Assembly: GCF_014192715.1 (NCBI RefSeq)
Contig: NZ_JACHYH010000005.1
Span: forward strand, 124,001-188,000
Length of the DNA stretch: 64,000 bases
Reading direction: 5' to 3'
Source of the DNA: Luteibacter sp. Sphag1AF
Lineage (GTDB): Bacteria > Pseudomonadota > Gammaproteobacteria > Xanthomonadales > Rhodanobacteraceae
Both the position numbers and the translations under genes were made by a program. Each line of letters begins with the position of its first letter. Position 1 is the first letter of the stretch. Under the pieces are notes generated by a model that was not told the origin of the DNA, did not search any database, and saw only the letters and a list, made by a program, of their open reading frames with translations. Shown one piece after another: positions 42,897 through 51,120 of this stretch.

Positions 42897-45173
42897 ATGA
42901 TTCATCAGGGAAGCACCGAGGGCGCAGCGGCTAACGCGGGCAGGGCCTACTGCATCAGGGTGCGACGGACGTTGTTTTGGCTTGCGATGGCGTCCATGTT
43001 CGCCAAGTCGGCAGATGCTCAGGATGGACCCGGCAATCCACCGCCGCCGGCAACCACTTCCGGGGAACAGCAGGTGGGGTCCTCGGCCGCGTCGACCACG
43101 GAGCTGAAAGGCGTCACGGTGTCAGCCTCGAGCTACGACAGCCGACGTGATGATACGACTTCCCGGATTGTGGTTCCGCACGAGGAGTTGGAGAAATTCG
43201 GTGACGCAACGCTGGCCGATGCTCTCAAGCGGATGCCCGGCGTCACCGTTTCGACCGGCGCGCCGGGCAAGCCTGGCAACGTTTCCCTCCGTGGCATGGG
43301 CAATGGCTACACACAAATCCTTCTTAACGGCCAAAAAGCACCGCCAGGCTTTGACCTCGAGTCACTGACGCCTGAAATGATTGAGAGTGTCGAGATCATT
43401 CGTTCGGCGACAGCAGACATGCGAGCCGAGGGCATCGCGGGAACCATCAATATCACATTGCGCAAGGCCTCGGCGACGCGAAACAACTCGATCAAGTTAA
43501 GCGAGGCTTCTTCCCGAGGGCTTTATTCACCCGGCTTGACTTGGCAGGCTACCAAGGCCGGCGACAAGCTGTCTTATGTGTGGACAGCTTCGCTAGCCCA
43601 GCGCAATTACCTCATCACAGAAAACAGTCTGCAAACCGGTGTTGATAGTGTCGGGAACGAGAATCTCTTGCGTCCGGGTGAATTCCGCGTGCGCGGAAGG
43701 GCCAATTCGATCTCGATGGCGCCGAGCGCCACGTACCGTCTGAGCAATGGCGACAAGATTACGATCGAGACCCTTATTGACGCGTCCCGGTCCACGGCGT
43801 CCAGTGACAACGATTACCGAACGCTTATCGGCGATGAAGTCGCTCATCCCATCGACCATCAGTACGGAGTGTTCGACGCAGCGCAAGTCCGGGCTGATAT
43901 CGGCTGGAATCATGCCTTCACCCAGGAGGGCGGAAACCTGGAGTCCAAATTGACGCTCACAACCAATGGGCAGAACGGTGATTTTAGGGAGCACGCTTAC
44001 GACGCAGCGGGCATTCTCAACCTTGATACCCGGGTCGATTCAAGGGTCCGTGGCCATGGAGTGAACTCCACCGGGAAATATACCCTACCGTACATCGAGA
44101 ACCACCTCCTTGAGGTGGGCTGGGACGGTGGTGTCACGACCCGTTCCGAGCGGCGAACCCAGACTGGACAGATCGTGGCCGGGGTGGACCCGGACAACAG
44201 CAGCCTTTCCTTTGATGCGCGGGTCGCCCGACTCGCATTGTATGCTCAGGATGACTGGACCGTGACCAAAGTATGGTCGCTCTACTACGGCCTGCGCGTC
44301 GAGCAACTGAACACTCGCAGCTCCGGTGACGATTTCACGGCAGTGAGCTTCCGCGGCCGCGTCGTTTCGCCCGTGGTCCAGTCTCTCTGGAAGTTTCCCG
44401 GTGGCTCCAAGGACCAACTTCGCCTTGCATTCAGCCGTACTTACAACGCGCCGCCGATCGCGCAGTTGGTGCCGCGCCCTTACACAACTACGAACAATAC
44501 GGCACTTAACCCGGACACAGTTGGCAATCCGGCGTTGAGGCCAGAGCTGGCTGTCGGCCTAGACTTGTCTTTCGAGCACTACTGGAAAGACGATGCAATG
44601 ATCAGCGTAGGCCCTTACGCGCGGAGCATCAGCCACGTGCTGCGAACTGAAACGGTGCTGGTGGACGGGCGCTGGATAGCTTCTCCTTTCAATGGCGGCA
44701 ACGCCCGGGCCTGGGGCGTCGAGATGGACACGCATTTCTTTCTGGACCAATTGATTGCTCCGGCACCGCATATCGACGTCCGTTTCAACGCCGCGCGCAA
44801 CTGGTCGATCGTTGACGATGTGCCAGGCCCTTACAACCGGATCAACGACCAGATACGCTTCAATTCCACCGTAGAACTCGAATATAGATTCTCGCCTGCG
44901 TGGAACGCGGGCACTAGCTATACGTTTAAGACGGGCGGTGCGGTCCGGGTAGCGGCCCATCAGCTTGACGATTCGGCTGCTAGACGCGCCCTCGATATCT
45001 ACGCTCTCTGGACGCTTTCCAAGGCGACGTCGTTGCGTATGAGCGTGGCCAATCTGCTTCACCAGGATTTCGTCAGCGGAACGGAGTACTTCGATAATAA
45101 CGGTGCCATGAAGCTGACAACGCGTCGGCACTCCCAGGCAACTGCGCGCATTGATCTGGAGATCAAGCTTTGA
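42897..45173 (+). CDS. TonB-dependent outer-membrane receptor
   Basis: A 758-aa receptor. Signal peptide at residues ~20-42 (FWLAMASMFAKSADAQ), then a plug domain with ADALKRMPGVTV, GNVSLRGMGNGYTQILLNGQKAPPG and MIESVEIIRSATADMRAEGIAGTINITLRK landmarks, and a ~22-strand beta-barrel ending in an aromatic-poor ...ARIDLEIKL. It lacks an obvious N-terminal signalling domain. TonB-dependent uptake of a ferric siderophore or a peptide is likely; location behind a thioesterase fits a receptor for an NRPS product, now without its synthetase. Confidence 0.9.
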   Translation: MIHQGSTEGAAANAGRAYCIRVRRTLFWLAMASMFAKSADAQDGPGNPPPPATTSGEQQVGSSAASTTELKGVTVSASSYDSRRDDTTSRIVVPHEELEKFGDATLADALKRMPGVTVSTGAPGKPGNVSLRGMGNGYTQILLNGQKAPPGFDLESLTPEMIESVEIIRSATADMRAEGIAGTINITLRKASATRNNSIKLSEASSRGLYSPGLTWQATKAGDKLSYVWTASLAQRNYLITENSLQTGVDSVGNENLLRPGEFRVRGRANSISMAPSATYRLSNGDKITIETLIDASRSTASSDNDYRTLIGDEVAHPIDHQYGVFDAAQVRADIGWNHAFTQEGGNLESKLTLTTNGQNGDFREHAYDAAGILNLDTRVDSRVRGHGVNSTGKYTLPYIENHLLEVGWDGGVTTRSERRTQTGQIVAGVDPDNSSLSFDARVARLALYAQDDWTVTKVWSLYYGLRVEQLNTRSSGDDFTAVSFRGRVVSPVVQSLWKFPGGSKDQLRLAFSRTYNAPPIAQLVPRPYTTTNNTALNPDTVGNPALRPELAVGLDLSFEHYWKDDAMISVGPYARSISHVLRTETVLVDGRWIASPFNGGNARAWGVEMDTHFFLDQLIAPAPHIDVRFNAARNWSIVDDVPGPYNRINDQIRFNSTVELEYRFSPAWNAGTSYTFKTGGAVRVAAHQLDDSAARRALDIYALWTLSKATSLRMSVANLLHQDFVSGTEYFDNNGAMKLTTRRHSQATARIDLEIKL

Positions 45174-45370
45174 TGTCCCCATTGCGGGCCTCCATTCAGA
45201 GGTCACGGCTCGACGTAGCCTGGCTACTCTTGGTTCTCTTAGTTGCGTGGGGCAGCATTGAAGCTTGCTGGCATCCGCCAGCGGCTGCGGAGCCGAAGGA
45301 CATGTCATTCTCCATCGGCGCACGCGTCCCTGGCCCGGTGGGCGAGTCAATCACCGCTGAGTCGGAATGA
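45173..45370 (+). CDS. Small membrane-anchored or secreted protein
   Basis: A 65-aa protein starting at ATG 45173, which overlaps the receptor stop (TGATG). Residues ~16-32 form one hydrophobic segment (VAWLLLVLLVAWGSIEAC), with Cys33 placed like a lipobox Cys though the preceding residues are atypical. The tail is short and acidic. Not recognised; coupling suggests a partner of the receptor. Confidence 0.5.
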   Translation: MSPLRASIQRSRLDVAWLLLVLLVAWGSIEACWHPPAAAEPKDMSFSIGARVPGPVGESITAESE

Positions 45371-45485
45371 GCGTAGATCGTTCGAAGGCGATAGCCAAGA
45401 GCGCACGAAGGCCCGTATGTCGTAATACTCGAGCTTCGGCGGCGTATGCCGATCACCAACAGGGACGTCGACGGGCAGAGCAGGG

Positions 45486-46148
45486 ATGATTTCCGAACTT
45501 CGCGCGCGACGCGGGCGCATTGCCATCCTGATATGGGCAACTGCGATTGTCGCAGCCTATTTTTTCTCAACCCGAACTGCTGCCGGGATCTTTGTCACCT
45601 GTGTTGCCGGGCTTTGGGTGCGCCAGTCGATGCCTCAGAGCCGCCGGCTGCTTACCCAAGCAGCGGCGGAATGCCAGGCCGTTAAAGCTCGCCTCCAGCG
45701 AGCATTGAGTGAAGCGCCCACCGTGGTGCGTCAGCCGGCATGGCTTCAACTGTTGTGGCGCGCCGCTTGGTATCTACTCTTCATTGCGGGATGCGGTTCA
45801 GCATTTTTCGCCGCGTCTGGTCCTTGGCAGGTCGTTTTCAGCGTCGCCGTGAGCTTTTTCGGCGTAGTGGCTTCGCTCGATCTTGTGGTGTTCGGCCGGG
45901 CCTTAGTCCGCTGGAGCGCCGCACGGGAGATTGGCATTGTCGTGCTAGCGGCAGTGGCTGCGCTAATGGCAGGCATCTCACTCAGCTTGGCGCGCAGAAC
46001 GGTGTTTGATCTCACTGGACAGGACCCCGGGTCGTTCCCTGCCGCATTGACCGTATTCACCGGCGTGCTAGCCCCCGTGACGTGGCTCTTCGCCACAGCA
46101 TTGCGAAGTTGCGCACATCGACCTGCGGCAGGACTCTTTGCTGCGTAA
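45486..46148 (+). CDS. Polytopic membrane protein of unknown function
   Basis: A 220-aa protein with about six hydrophobic segments (IAILIWATAIVAAYFF, AAGIFVTCVAGLW, LLFIAGCGSAFFAA, VVFSVAVSFFGVVASLDLVV, IGIVVLAAVAALMAGISL, VFTGVLAPVTWLFATAL) and a cytoplasmic-looking loop at ~50-85. No transporter signature is recognised. It lies 115 bp after the small coupled protein on the same strand, so may belong to the receptor operon. Confidence 0.6.
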   Translation: MISELRARRGRIAILIWATAIVAAYFFSTRTAAGIFVTCVAGLWVRQSMPQSRRLLTQAAAECQAVKARLQRALSEAPTVVRQPAWLQLLWRAAWYLLFIAGCGSAFFAASGPWQVVFSVAVSFFGVVASLDLVVFGRALVRWSAAREIGIVVLAAVAALMAGISLSLARRTVFDLTGQDPGSFPAALTVFTGVLAPVTWLFATALRSCAHRPAAGLFAA

Positions 46149-46529
46149 GACAGGCTTAGTGATCGTCGTCGGCCTGGACTTTTGGCAGCGCCCAATCTGT
46201 GGAGCGGCGACCGCCCTTGCAGCACGCATCGATGACCAGCATTTTGTCGTGTTCGACCCGACGTCTTCGCCGTGGAGGATTCGTCCAGCTACCTGCCCGT
46301 CGATTGGCGGCCAAATAGCCCCGCCGCGGCGACCCGATAGTCGCGAGTAAGCAATTTACGCGCGATTTCACACGGGTCGATGTGGCGTCCGGAACGCCGG
46401 GCCAAGCGCGGTGACAAGGCGCAGTTCTGCTACGGACATTTGTGCCGTCCCCGACTGTCAAGGTCACCTAACCGGAGGGGGAGGGTCAGGGATGGCTCGT
46501 AGGACCCGCTACGTTCGGCGGAGAAATCA
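46149..46529. other. Gene-poor spacer in accessory region
   Basis: No convincing gene. Short frames on both strands show no start signals or recognised families; possibly remnant DNA between island modules. Confidence 0.4.
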
Positions 46530-46933
46530 AACTCGTAAAGGGTTACCTACCTCGACGCCGTCGCGCACGCAGCCAGCTTGCTTGAAGCCTCAGGTATCGT
46601 CCTTCCTACGAGCAACGATGACTGGGCAGCTACCCCTATTGGCCCACGAGGCGACTTGGCGACGGCGCGCGTTACCAAAAGCACGGTTACGGCTGTGACG
46701 TGGCGGGAAGCGACTGGTCCGTCGACTTTGACTTCGGCGACCAGGGCCAGATCGACGGGTTTGATGAGTGGCGATTGAGCATATTTCTGGCGGAGAATCC
46801 TCACGCAAGGTCGATCATGACCGTCGAGCAGCTTAGGGATTCGTTTCGTGCCTCGGTGGCCGCGGGCGAAATTGTTTATTCGGGGCATCACCTGTATTAC
46901 CTCAAGCGCGCCCCCATCGCCATTTCGTCGTAA
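46530..46933 (+). pseudogene. Frameshifted small protein, DUF6896-like
   Basis: Reading in two frames gives one continuous-looking protein. From about 46551 the frame encodes YLDAVAHAASLLEASG, then PTSNDDWA and GPRGDLATA; near 46664-46670 the coding frame shifts and continues as RYQKHGYGCDV, SVDFDFGDQGQIDGFDEWRL and ends at 46933. The FHGYGC... VDFDFG..G..DGFDAWRL pattern matches my memory of DUF6896 proteins, seen near polymorphic toxins. One extra base in GCGCGCGTTACC would explain the shift; the 5' end near TACCTACC may carry a second indel. Only the last 77 codons form an intact frame (from 46700). Confidence 0.55.
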
Positions 46934-47019
46934 CACTCGAAGCAGACAGCATAGCCCAGCCCAAAAAGTGCACCGCGAGTTAATCTAGGATTAGCGCATG
47001 CCGGAGGAGGCATGAGTCC

Positions 47020-47517
47020 ATGAATGATGCTGCTAGCGAAGTGACCGAAGCACGAAGGCGAACCATTCTGGCCAGCTCGTTAACTGCGGCACAGGTCGCT
47101 GCGCAGCTGAATGGGGCGAGCGAGGGCACCGCGACAGACATCGATGACTTGCGTCGTGCGGGCGAAATTTTCGGCGTATGGCACAAGGAGGCAGCCGCTT
47201 TTGTTTACCCCCGCTTCCAATTCGAACCTCAGGTATCGGCAGCCAGCCGGCGCCGCTTACTTTCACTGCTCGCGTCGCTTGGAGGTTTTGTTCCCACCGA
47301 CGACCCTGGCGGTTGGCGGCGAGCGTTCTGGCTGTATCAGCGGAACAGCCGCCTTTCGCCGCGCTGCTGCGCGTACGACCGCAAGCCGATTGCAGATCCT
47401 ATCGCGGCCGTTCAGTACCTCTTACCGTTTTCCGACGACGCACGCACGCCTGCGGAGGCTTTTCCTGAGGAGCCGAATTCTGTGTTCGCTTTGGTAAACC
47501 AGCTCGGAGCCGCTTGA
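47020..47517 (+). CDS. HTH-containing antitoxin-like protein
   Basis: A 165-aa protein. Residues ~14-50 (RRTILASSLTAAQVAAQLNG ... DDLRRAGEIFGVWH) look like a helix-turn-helix, followed by a region resembling the C-terminal part of Xre/MbcA/ParS-like antitoxins (LLSLLASLGGFVPTDDPGGWRRAFWLYQRN ... DPIAAVQYLLPF). GGAGG lies upstream of the ATG. No RES- or other toxin gene is adjacent. The 90-bp upstream gap follows the DUF6896-like remnant. Function inferred only from weak similarity. Confidence 0.5.
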   Translation: MNDAASEVTEARRRTILASSLTAAQVAAQLNGASEGTATDIDDLRRAGEIFGVWHKEAAAFVYPRFQFEPQVSAASRRRLLSLLASLGGFVPTDDPGGWRRAFWLYQRNSRLSPRCCAYDRKPIADPIAAVQYLLPFSDDARTPAEAFPEEPNSVFALVNQLGAA

Positions 47518-48037
47518 GAGGGCGAAGGCGCACGCTAAACCGGCCGCAAAAGGTTTGGGAGCCGGGCACAGAACTCTTACCAGGTTTTGTTCCGATCGCG
47601 GCGCGCCTCGGCTGTGAGGGCCGCACTGACGGCCTCACCAGAGGCACCGTTAATCGACGTCTACCAGATGGCATCCGTTGACCGGTGATTGCGGGAGGAT
47701 CGCCGTTCACACTGGGAATGGTCGACGACAGTTCCAAATGCGCACAACAGCATCCATCTGGGTTCACGGTGATTGCCTAAATGATCGGCGCGATCAAACA
47801 CGCGCAGATTGGATCACTTGTTTTGACAGCCGAGGACGACCGGTACAAAGATTTTGGCGCGCGCCGGGACTGGCATAGAGAAATAGGCGCAGTCGGCCTA
47901 AAACTAAGGTCGATACGGCCTAACTTTGTTGGCCGCACCCAGCAGGCCAATCAGGAGAGGCCGGAAGTAAACCTCGTTCATCGTCGCGATCTTAAATACT
48001 TGATGGCGCATGGCGCCCACTAATTCGGAGACGATTT
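47518..48037. other. Spacer outside the Tn7-like module
   Basis: About 520 bp with no supported gene. A short frame at 47781-48023 has no recognised feature. The outer tip of the Tn7-like element could lie in the last part, but I cannot place its terminal TGT/ACA or target duplication. Confidence 0.35.
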
Positions 48038-48089
48038 TTAGTTTCGATTGGGGAAACTAATCATTGACTGTTTTACTGATCGAAACTAA
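48038..48089. repeat. Repeat sites next to tnsA, candidate TnsB-binding end
   Basis: Two direct copies of GAAACTAA (48053-48060 and 48082-48089), each followed after 1 base by a C and further on by GAC (GAAACTAAnCnnnGAC, 12 of 16 identical), plus an inverted copy TTAGTTTC at 48038-48045. The outer pair forms an 11-bp perfect inverted repeat TTAGTTTCGAT / ATCGAAACTAA. Several short repeats outside tnsA is the arrangement expected of a Tn7-like transposon end. No second array was found to the right inside the window. Confidence 0.5.
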
Positions 48090-48230
48090 CCGTCGACCTT
48101 TTTGCCCGCGTCAAGCAAAAGTAGGTTGACATACGACCGGGAATGCGGAAAAAAGAGTGTCCGCCACTGCGCAACGCGCGGCGCGGAGACCCTCATTGCG
48201 GCGAGGTGAGATGAACCTACAGGCGAACCG

Positions 48231-48306
48231 GCAAAAATAAAGCCCCCTCAGCGCCATTGCAGTGGCGCTGAGGGGGCTTCGCTTGGATGCTCGTGGTGGA
48301 GATTCC
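48231..48306 (-). ncRNA. Candidate ~75-nt small RNA upstream of and divergent from tnsA
   Basis: On the minus strand a perfect -35 TTGACA (48341-48336), 17-bp spacer and a weak -10 TAAGTT (48318-48313) are followed within ~30 nt by a second stem-loop and then a strong intrinsic terminator with U-tract (48279-48233). No minus-strand gene lies in or to the right of it, so the terminator has no other obvious client. The RNA would contain a loop with CUCCACC, complementary to Shine-Dalgarno sequence. Prediction only; the start site is uncertain by several bases. Confidence 0.4.
48240..48279 (-). terminator. Strong intrinsic terminator (minus-strand direction)
   Basis: Perfect 17-bp GC-rich stem AAGCCCCCTCAGCGCCA / TGGCGCTGAGGGGGCTT with 6-nt loop TTGCAG. 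On the minus strand it is followed by TTATTTTT (48239-48232); on the plus strand no T-tract follows. It therefore ends transcription running leftwards, from the tnsA leader region. Confidence 0.8.
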
Positions 48307-48308
48307 AA

Positions 48309-48341
48309 GCCTAACTTAGGCAACGATAGATCCGTTGTCAA
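48309..48341 (-). promoter_or_regulatory. Minus-strand promoter with palindrome over the -10
   Basis: TTGACA at 48341-48336 and TAAGTT at 48318-48313. The perfect palindrome GCCTAA C TTAGGC (48309-48321) covers the -10, and the GCCTAA half-site recurs at 48354-48359 within TGCCTAAAAAAGGCA. These would suit a repressor acting on both the leftward promoter and tnsA. Confidence 0.45.
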
Positions 48342-48408
48342 GTAGCTTCGTATGCCTAAAAAAGGCATGCGGCACAGCCGTTCGCCTCCAATTCGAAGGA
48401 GGCAGATC

Positions 48409-49107
48409 ATGAGATCCGAAAGCGCAAGCCCCGCCCGTGCCCAGAGGCGCAGGGCGGCAGGAAACCTGCAAGACAATCGAGATGTGCGCTCCGGCATTTG
48501 GATCGTGCACACCATGGACGGTGATCATCGCATCCCCCTGTTGGGTGACCTCCGGCACGAGCACTTTTATCTCACCGAGGGCGATCCTGCGGTCGATGTG
48601 TCGGAATACGTTTTAGAGCCAATCGTCACCACGCTCGATGACGGATCCGACAAGCCGCTGCGCTTCGATTGCATTGTCACGAGGCTGGACGGCAGTCGCA
48701 GTTGCCGTCGGGTAGCGGAGCGTCGCCTTGATCCATCAAATGATAAAGACGCGCATCTGATCGAGCGTTACTCTGTGGCGGCTAGACGACTTGGCGGTAA
48801 GTTCGAAGAGGTAACAGCGGCGAACTTGGATGCCGCCAGTATGCGAATCTCCAACTGGAATCGTGTGATGGGCGCCTATCTGCGTTGTCGGGGGCGCTCG
48901 CTGAGAGTCATCGATGCGCTCATCTCAGCACATGTGCCTGGCGGCAGTGAGATTGCTATGGGCGCGGTACTTGATCGACTGAGCGATCAACCGCGTGCGT
49001 TGCTGTTCGCATCAGTTGCACATCTCTTGCGACGCCGCCAACTGGGTAGCGACCTAGATGATCGCCCCTGGAGTCGTAATACGCTTCTGTCGAGGCGAAC
49101 CTCATGA
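48409..49107 (+). CDS. tnsA: TnsA-like transposon endonuclease
   Basis: A 232-aa TnsA-type protein by position and layout: an N-terminal endonuclease-like region with HEHF, VLEPIV (QP-like) and RFDCIVTRLDG, then a C-terminal helical region (RRLGGKFEEVT ... RISNWNRVMGAYL) like the TnsA winged-helix domain that binds TnsC. The lysine expected in the EVK motif after the DG turn is not evident (RRVAERR instead), so nuclease activity is in doubt. The start at 48409 is set by AAGGAGG 6 bp upstream; an in-frame ATG at 48352 lies in the regulatory palindromes. ATGA overlap with tnsB. Confidence 0.72.
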   Translation: MRSESASPARAQRRRAAGNLQDNRDVRSGIWIVHTMDGDHRIPLLGDLRHEHFYLTEGDPAVDVSEYVLEPIVTTLDDGSDKPLRFDCIVTRLDGSRSCRRVAERRLDPSNDKDAHLIERYSVAARRLGGKFEEVTAANLDAASMRISNWNRVMGAYLRCRGRSLRVIDALISAHVPGGSEIAMGAVLDRLSDQPRALLFASVAHLLRRRQLGSDLDDRPWSRNTLLSRRTS

Positions 49108-51110
49108 CCGCCAGGGTCACGCGACGCACAATAGCCACTGAGGTCGCGAATTGCGCGGATTGGGCCATGCCCGACCTCTCATCGTTGACCGAGAGCCGGC
49201 GGGCGCGGTTCTTAGAGATCCACGATGTAATCGTTTCGTATCTTGCTGGCGAGAAGGTCGGCCTGCAGCTTCGATTGGCACGCCTCTCGTACGCGGAGCT
49301 CGGTCGTCGGATTGGGCGGTGCGTAACTTTCGACGATGGCGGACGGATGCTTGGCTGGTTTGGCCTGCTGCCAGGCGCACGTGTAACCGCTTACAAGCGC
49401 AAGGATGTCGCTAGTGCAAGGGATGCCCTATCTCAAGGCGGATATAGCGGTGCGCTAGGCGCGATCTTTCGCACCTACCCAACTATCGAGACACGCTTAT
49501 CTCAGTATCTTCTTACCGCTCGGCGCGATCACGCACTTCCTGAATCTCGCGTAGCAATGAAGGACGCGCACCAGTACTTCCTGGCGCTCTGTAAGGAGCA
49601 GGGACTCGGTGCTAGCGATTGGCCTTTTTGCGTTGAACACAGGGGAATTCGGTCCCTCAACAAATGGGTCACCGGTTTTTATGAGCGGCACTACGATGCG
49701 ATCGTCGAGCGTCAGTACGGCACGGTGGCAAAGGTCAAAGCGGCGACAGGGACCGGCCAGTGCAGCCGCCTTCGGGCGAGGATGCCCTTGGACATTGTAG
49801 AGATGGATGAGCACACCCTGGACTTTTTCGCCTGCCTCGCAATTCCGACGCCCAAGGGCGTTAGGTACGTGAGAATTCGCCGTCTCACCATCATCCTCGT
49901 CGTCGATCGTTTCAGCGAGGCGATCCTAGCCTACACCGTAATCGTTCGGCGCAAGGCGAACGCGGCGGATATCGTGGCCACAGTTGCCAAGGCGTTGGGA
50001 CGGTGGACACCGCGAGTCATGAGCCTGCCCGGGTTCGATGCCGTGCGGCGTGGCGGGTTGCCGTCGGAGCTCATCGACGCCTTGGCGGCCTGTGGATTCA
50101 ATATGTTGCTTATGGATAACGACTCGGCTCATCTGGCCGAGGCGTCGCTGTCCCGTATCGGGTTCATGGCGGGATGTGCAATTAATTATGGCAAGGTTGC
50201 CCACTTCGAACGTCGCCCCTTCGTGGAATCGATCAATCATCGACTGGAAATTGCCTTCCAGCGTCTGCCCTCATCCACCGGGACGGGGCCAACCGATCCG
50301 CGCCGCAAGGGGGCGGAAGGGAAGGCGGTGACGTACAAAATCGATCTGCAAGCTGTGCTTGACCTGATCGATGCCGTGATAGCGGACTACAACACGTCGC
50401 TGCCGACCGGCAATCTCGGATCGACGCCATTGGAACTGCTGCAGCACTATGTCGAGGACAGATCGATCGGTTTTCTCCCGCCTGTACTGCCGCCGCCGCT
50501 ACCAGGCATGCCGCCATTGGGGCTGATGATTGAAACCGTCCGTGTGGCCGGCAGTTTGTCACGCGGCGAAAGGCCTCACATCAACTTCGATCGAGCTCGA
50601 TATTCGGCCTCGTGGCTCTCGGAGCGCATGGATTTGGTAGGAGACCTGGTGCAGTTGCACATTGACGAGGACGACATCTCAGGTCTGTTCGTTGTTGCGC
50701 AGGATGGTCGCCCGCTGGGTCGCGTCCATGCCACCGGGACGTGGGCCGGCGCCTCCCATTCTCGGGAAATGCGCCGGCTAATCAATGCGGAGATCGACGC
50801 GGGAGAAATGGTTCGTCGCTCCCACGCTTGCATAGTCAGCGATTGGCTCGCAAAGGTAAGCAAAACGGCGGTTGCCAAGGGTAAGAAAGGTGATCGCCTC
50901 GCCGTAGCAGAGGCCGCCAATCAGCTTGCCGAGGCGAGCCGCCTCGGCCATGTGCCTGAATGGCGCGAGCCGACGGGGAAGGGTCACGCCGCAACCGAAC
51001 GGACGCAGGCAGTCGTCAGCGCGCCTGCCGTCCCATCCGTGAAGACGGCATCGGAGGCAGCTAAAGCGCACACCGTCGCGCCACGGACTCGTTTCTTCGC
51101 CATCAATTGA
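49104..51110 (+). CDS. tnsB: TnsB/TniA-type DDE transposase
   Basis: A 668-aa Mu/TnsB-family transposase with N-terminal HTH regions, an RNase-H-like core and a beta-barrel/C-terminal tail. Catalytic residues by eye are Asp235 (IVEMDEHTLD), Asp338 (LLMDNDSAH) and Glu375 (RPFVESINHRLE), giving a DDE spacing normal for this group. It cuts and joins 3' ends at transposon termini and binds end repeats such as those at 48.04-48.09 kb. Coupled to tnsA, and tnsC begins 10 bp downstream. Confidence 0.9.
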   Translation: MTARVTRRTIATEVANCADWAMPDLSSLTESRRARFLEIHDVIVSYLAGEKVGLQLRLARLSYAELGRRIGRCVTFDDGGRMLGWFGLLPGARVTAYKRKDVASARDALSQGGYSGALGAIFRTYPTIETRLSQYLLTARRDHALPESRVAMKDAHQYFLALCKEQGLGASDWPFCVEHRGIRSLNKWVTGFYERHYDAIVERQYGTVAKVKAATGTGQCSRLRARMPLDIVEMDEHTLDFFACLAIPTPKGVRYVRIRRLTIILVVDRFSEAILAYTVIVRRKANAADIVATVAKALGRWTPRVMSLPGFDAVRRGGLPSELIDALAACGFNMLLMDNDSAHLAEASLSRIGFMAGCAINYGKVAHFERRPFVESINHRLEIAFQRLPSSTGTGPTDPRRKGAEGKAVTYKIDLQAVLDLIDAVIADYNTSLPTGNLGSTPLELLQHYVEDRSIGFLPPVLPPPLPGMPPLGLMIETVRVAGSLSRGERPHINFDRARYSASWLSERMDLVGDLVQLHIDEDDISGLFVVAQDGRPLGRVHATGTWAGASHSREMRRLINAEIDAGEMVRRSHACIVSDWLAKVSKTAVAKGKKGDRLAVAEAANQLAEASRLGHVPEWREPTGKGHAATERTQAVVSAPAVPSVKTASEAAKAHTVAPRTRFFAIN

Positions 51111-51120
51111 GGAAAACGTT

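Noticed and set aside
46156-46467. Transposase fragment on the minus strand
   Set aside because: The translation has no DDE or HTH landmarks and is rich in Arg/Pro as expected from chance GC-rich frames.
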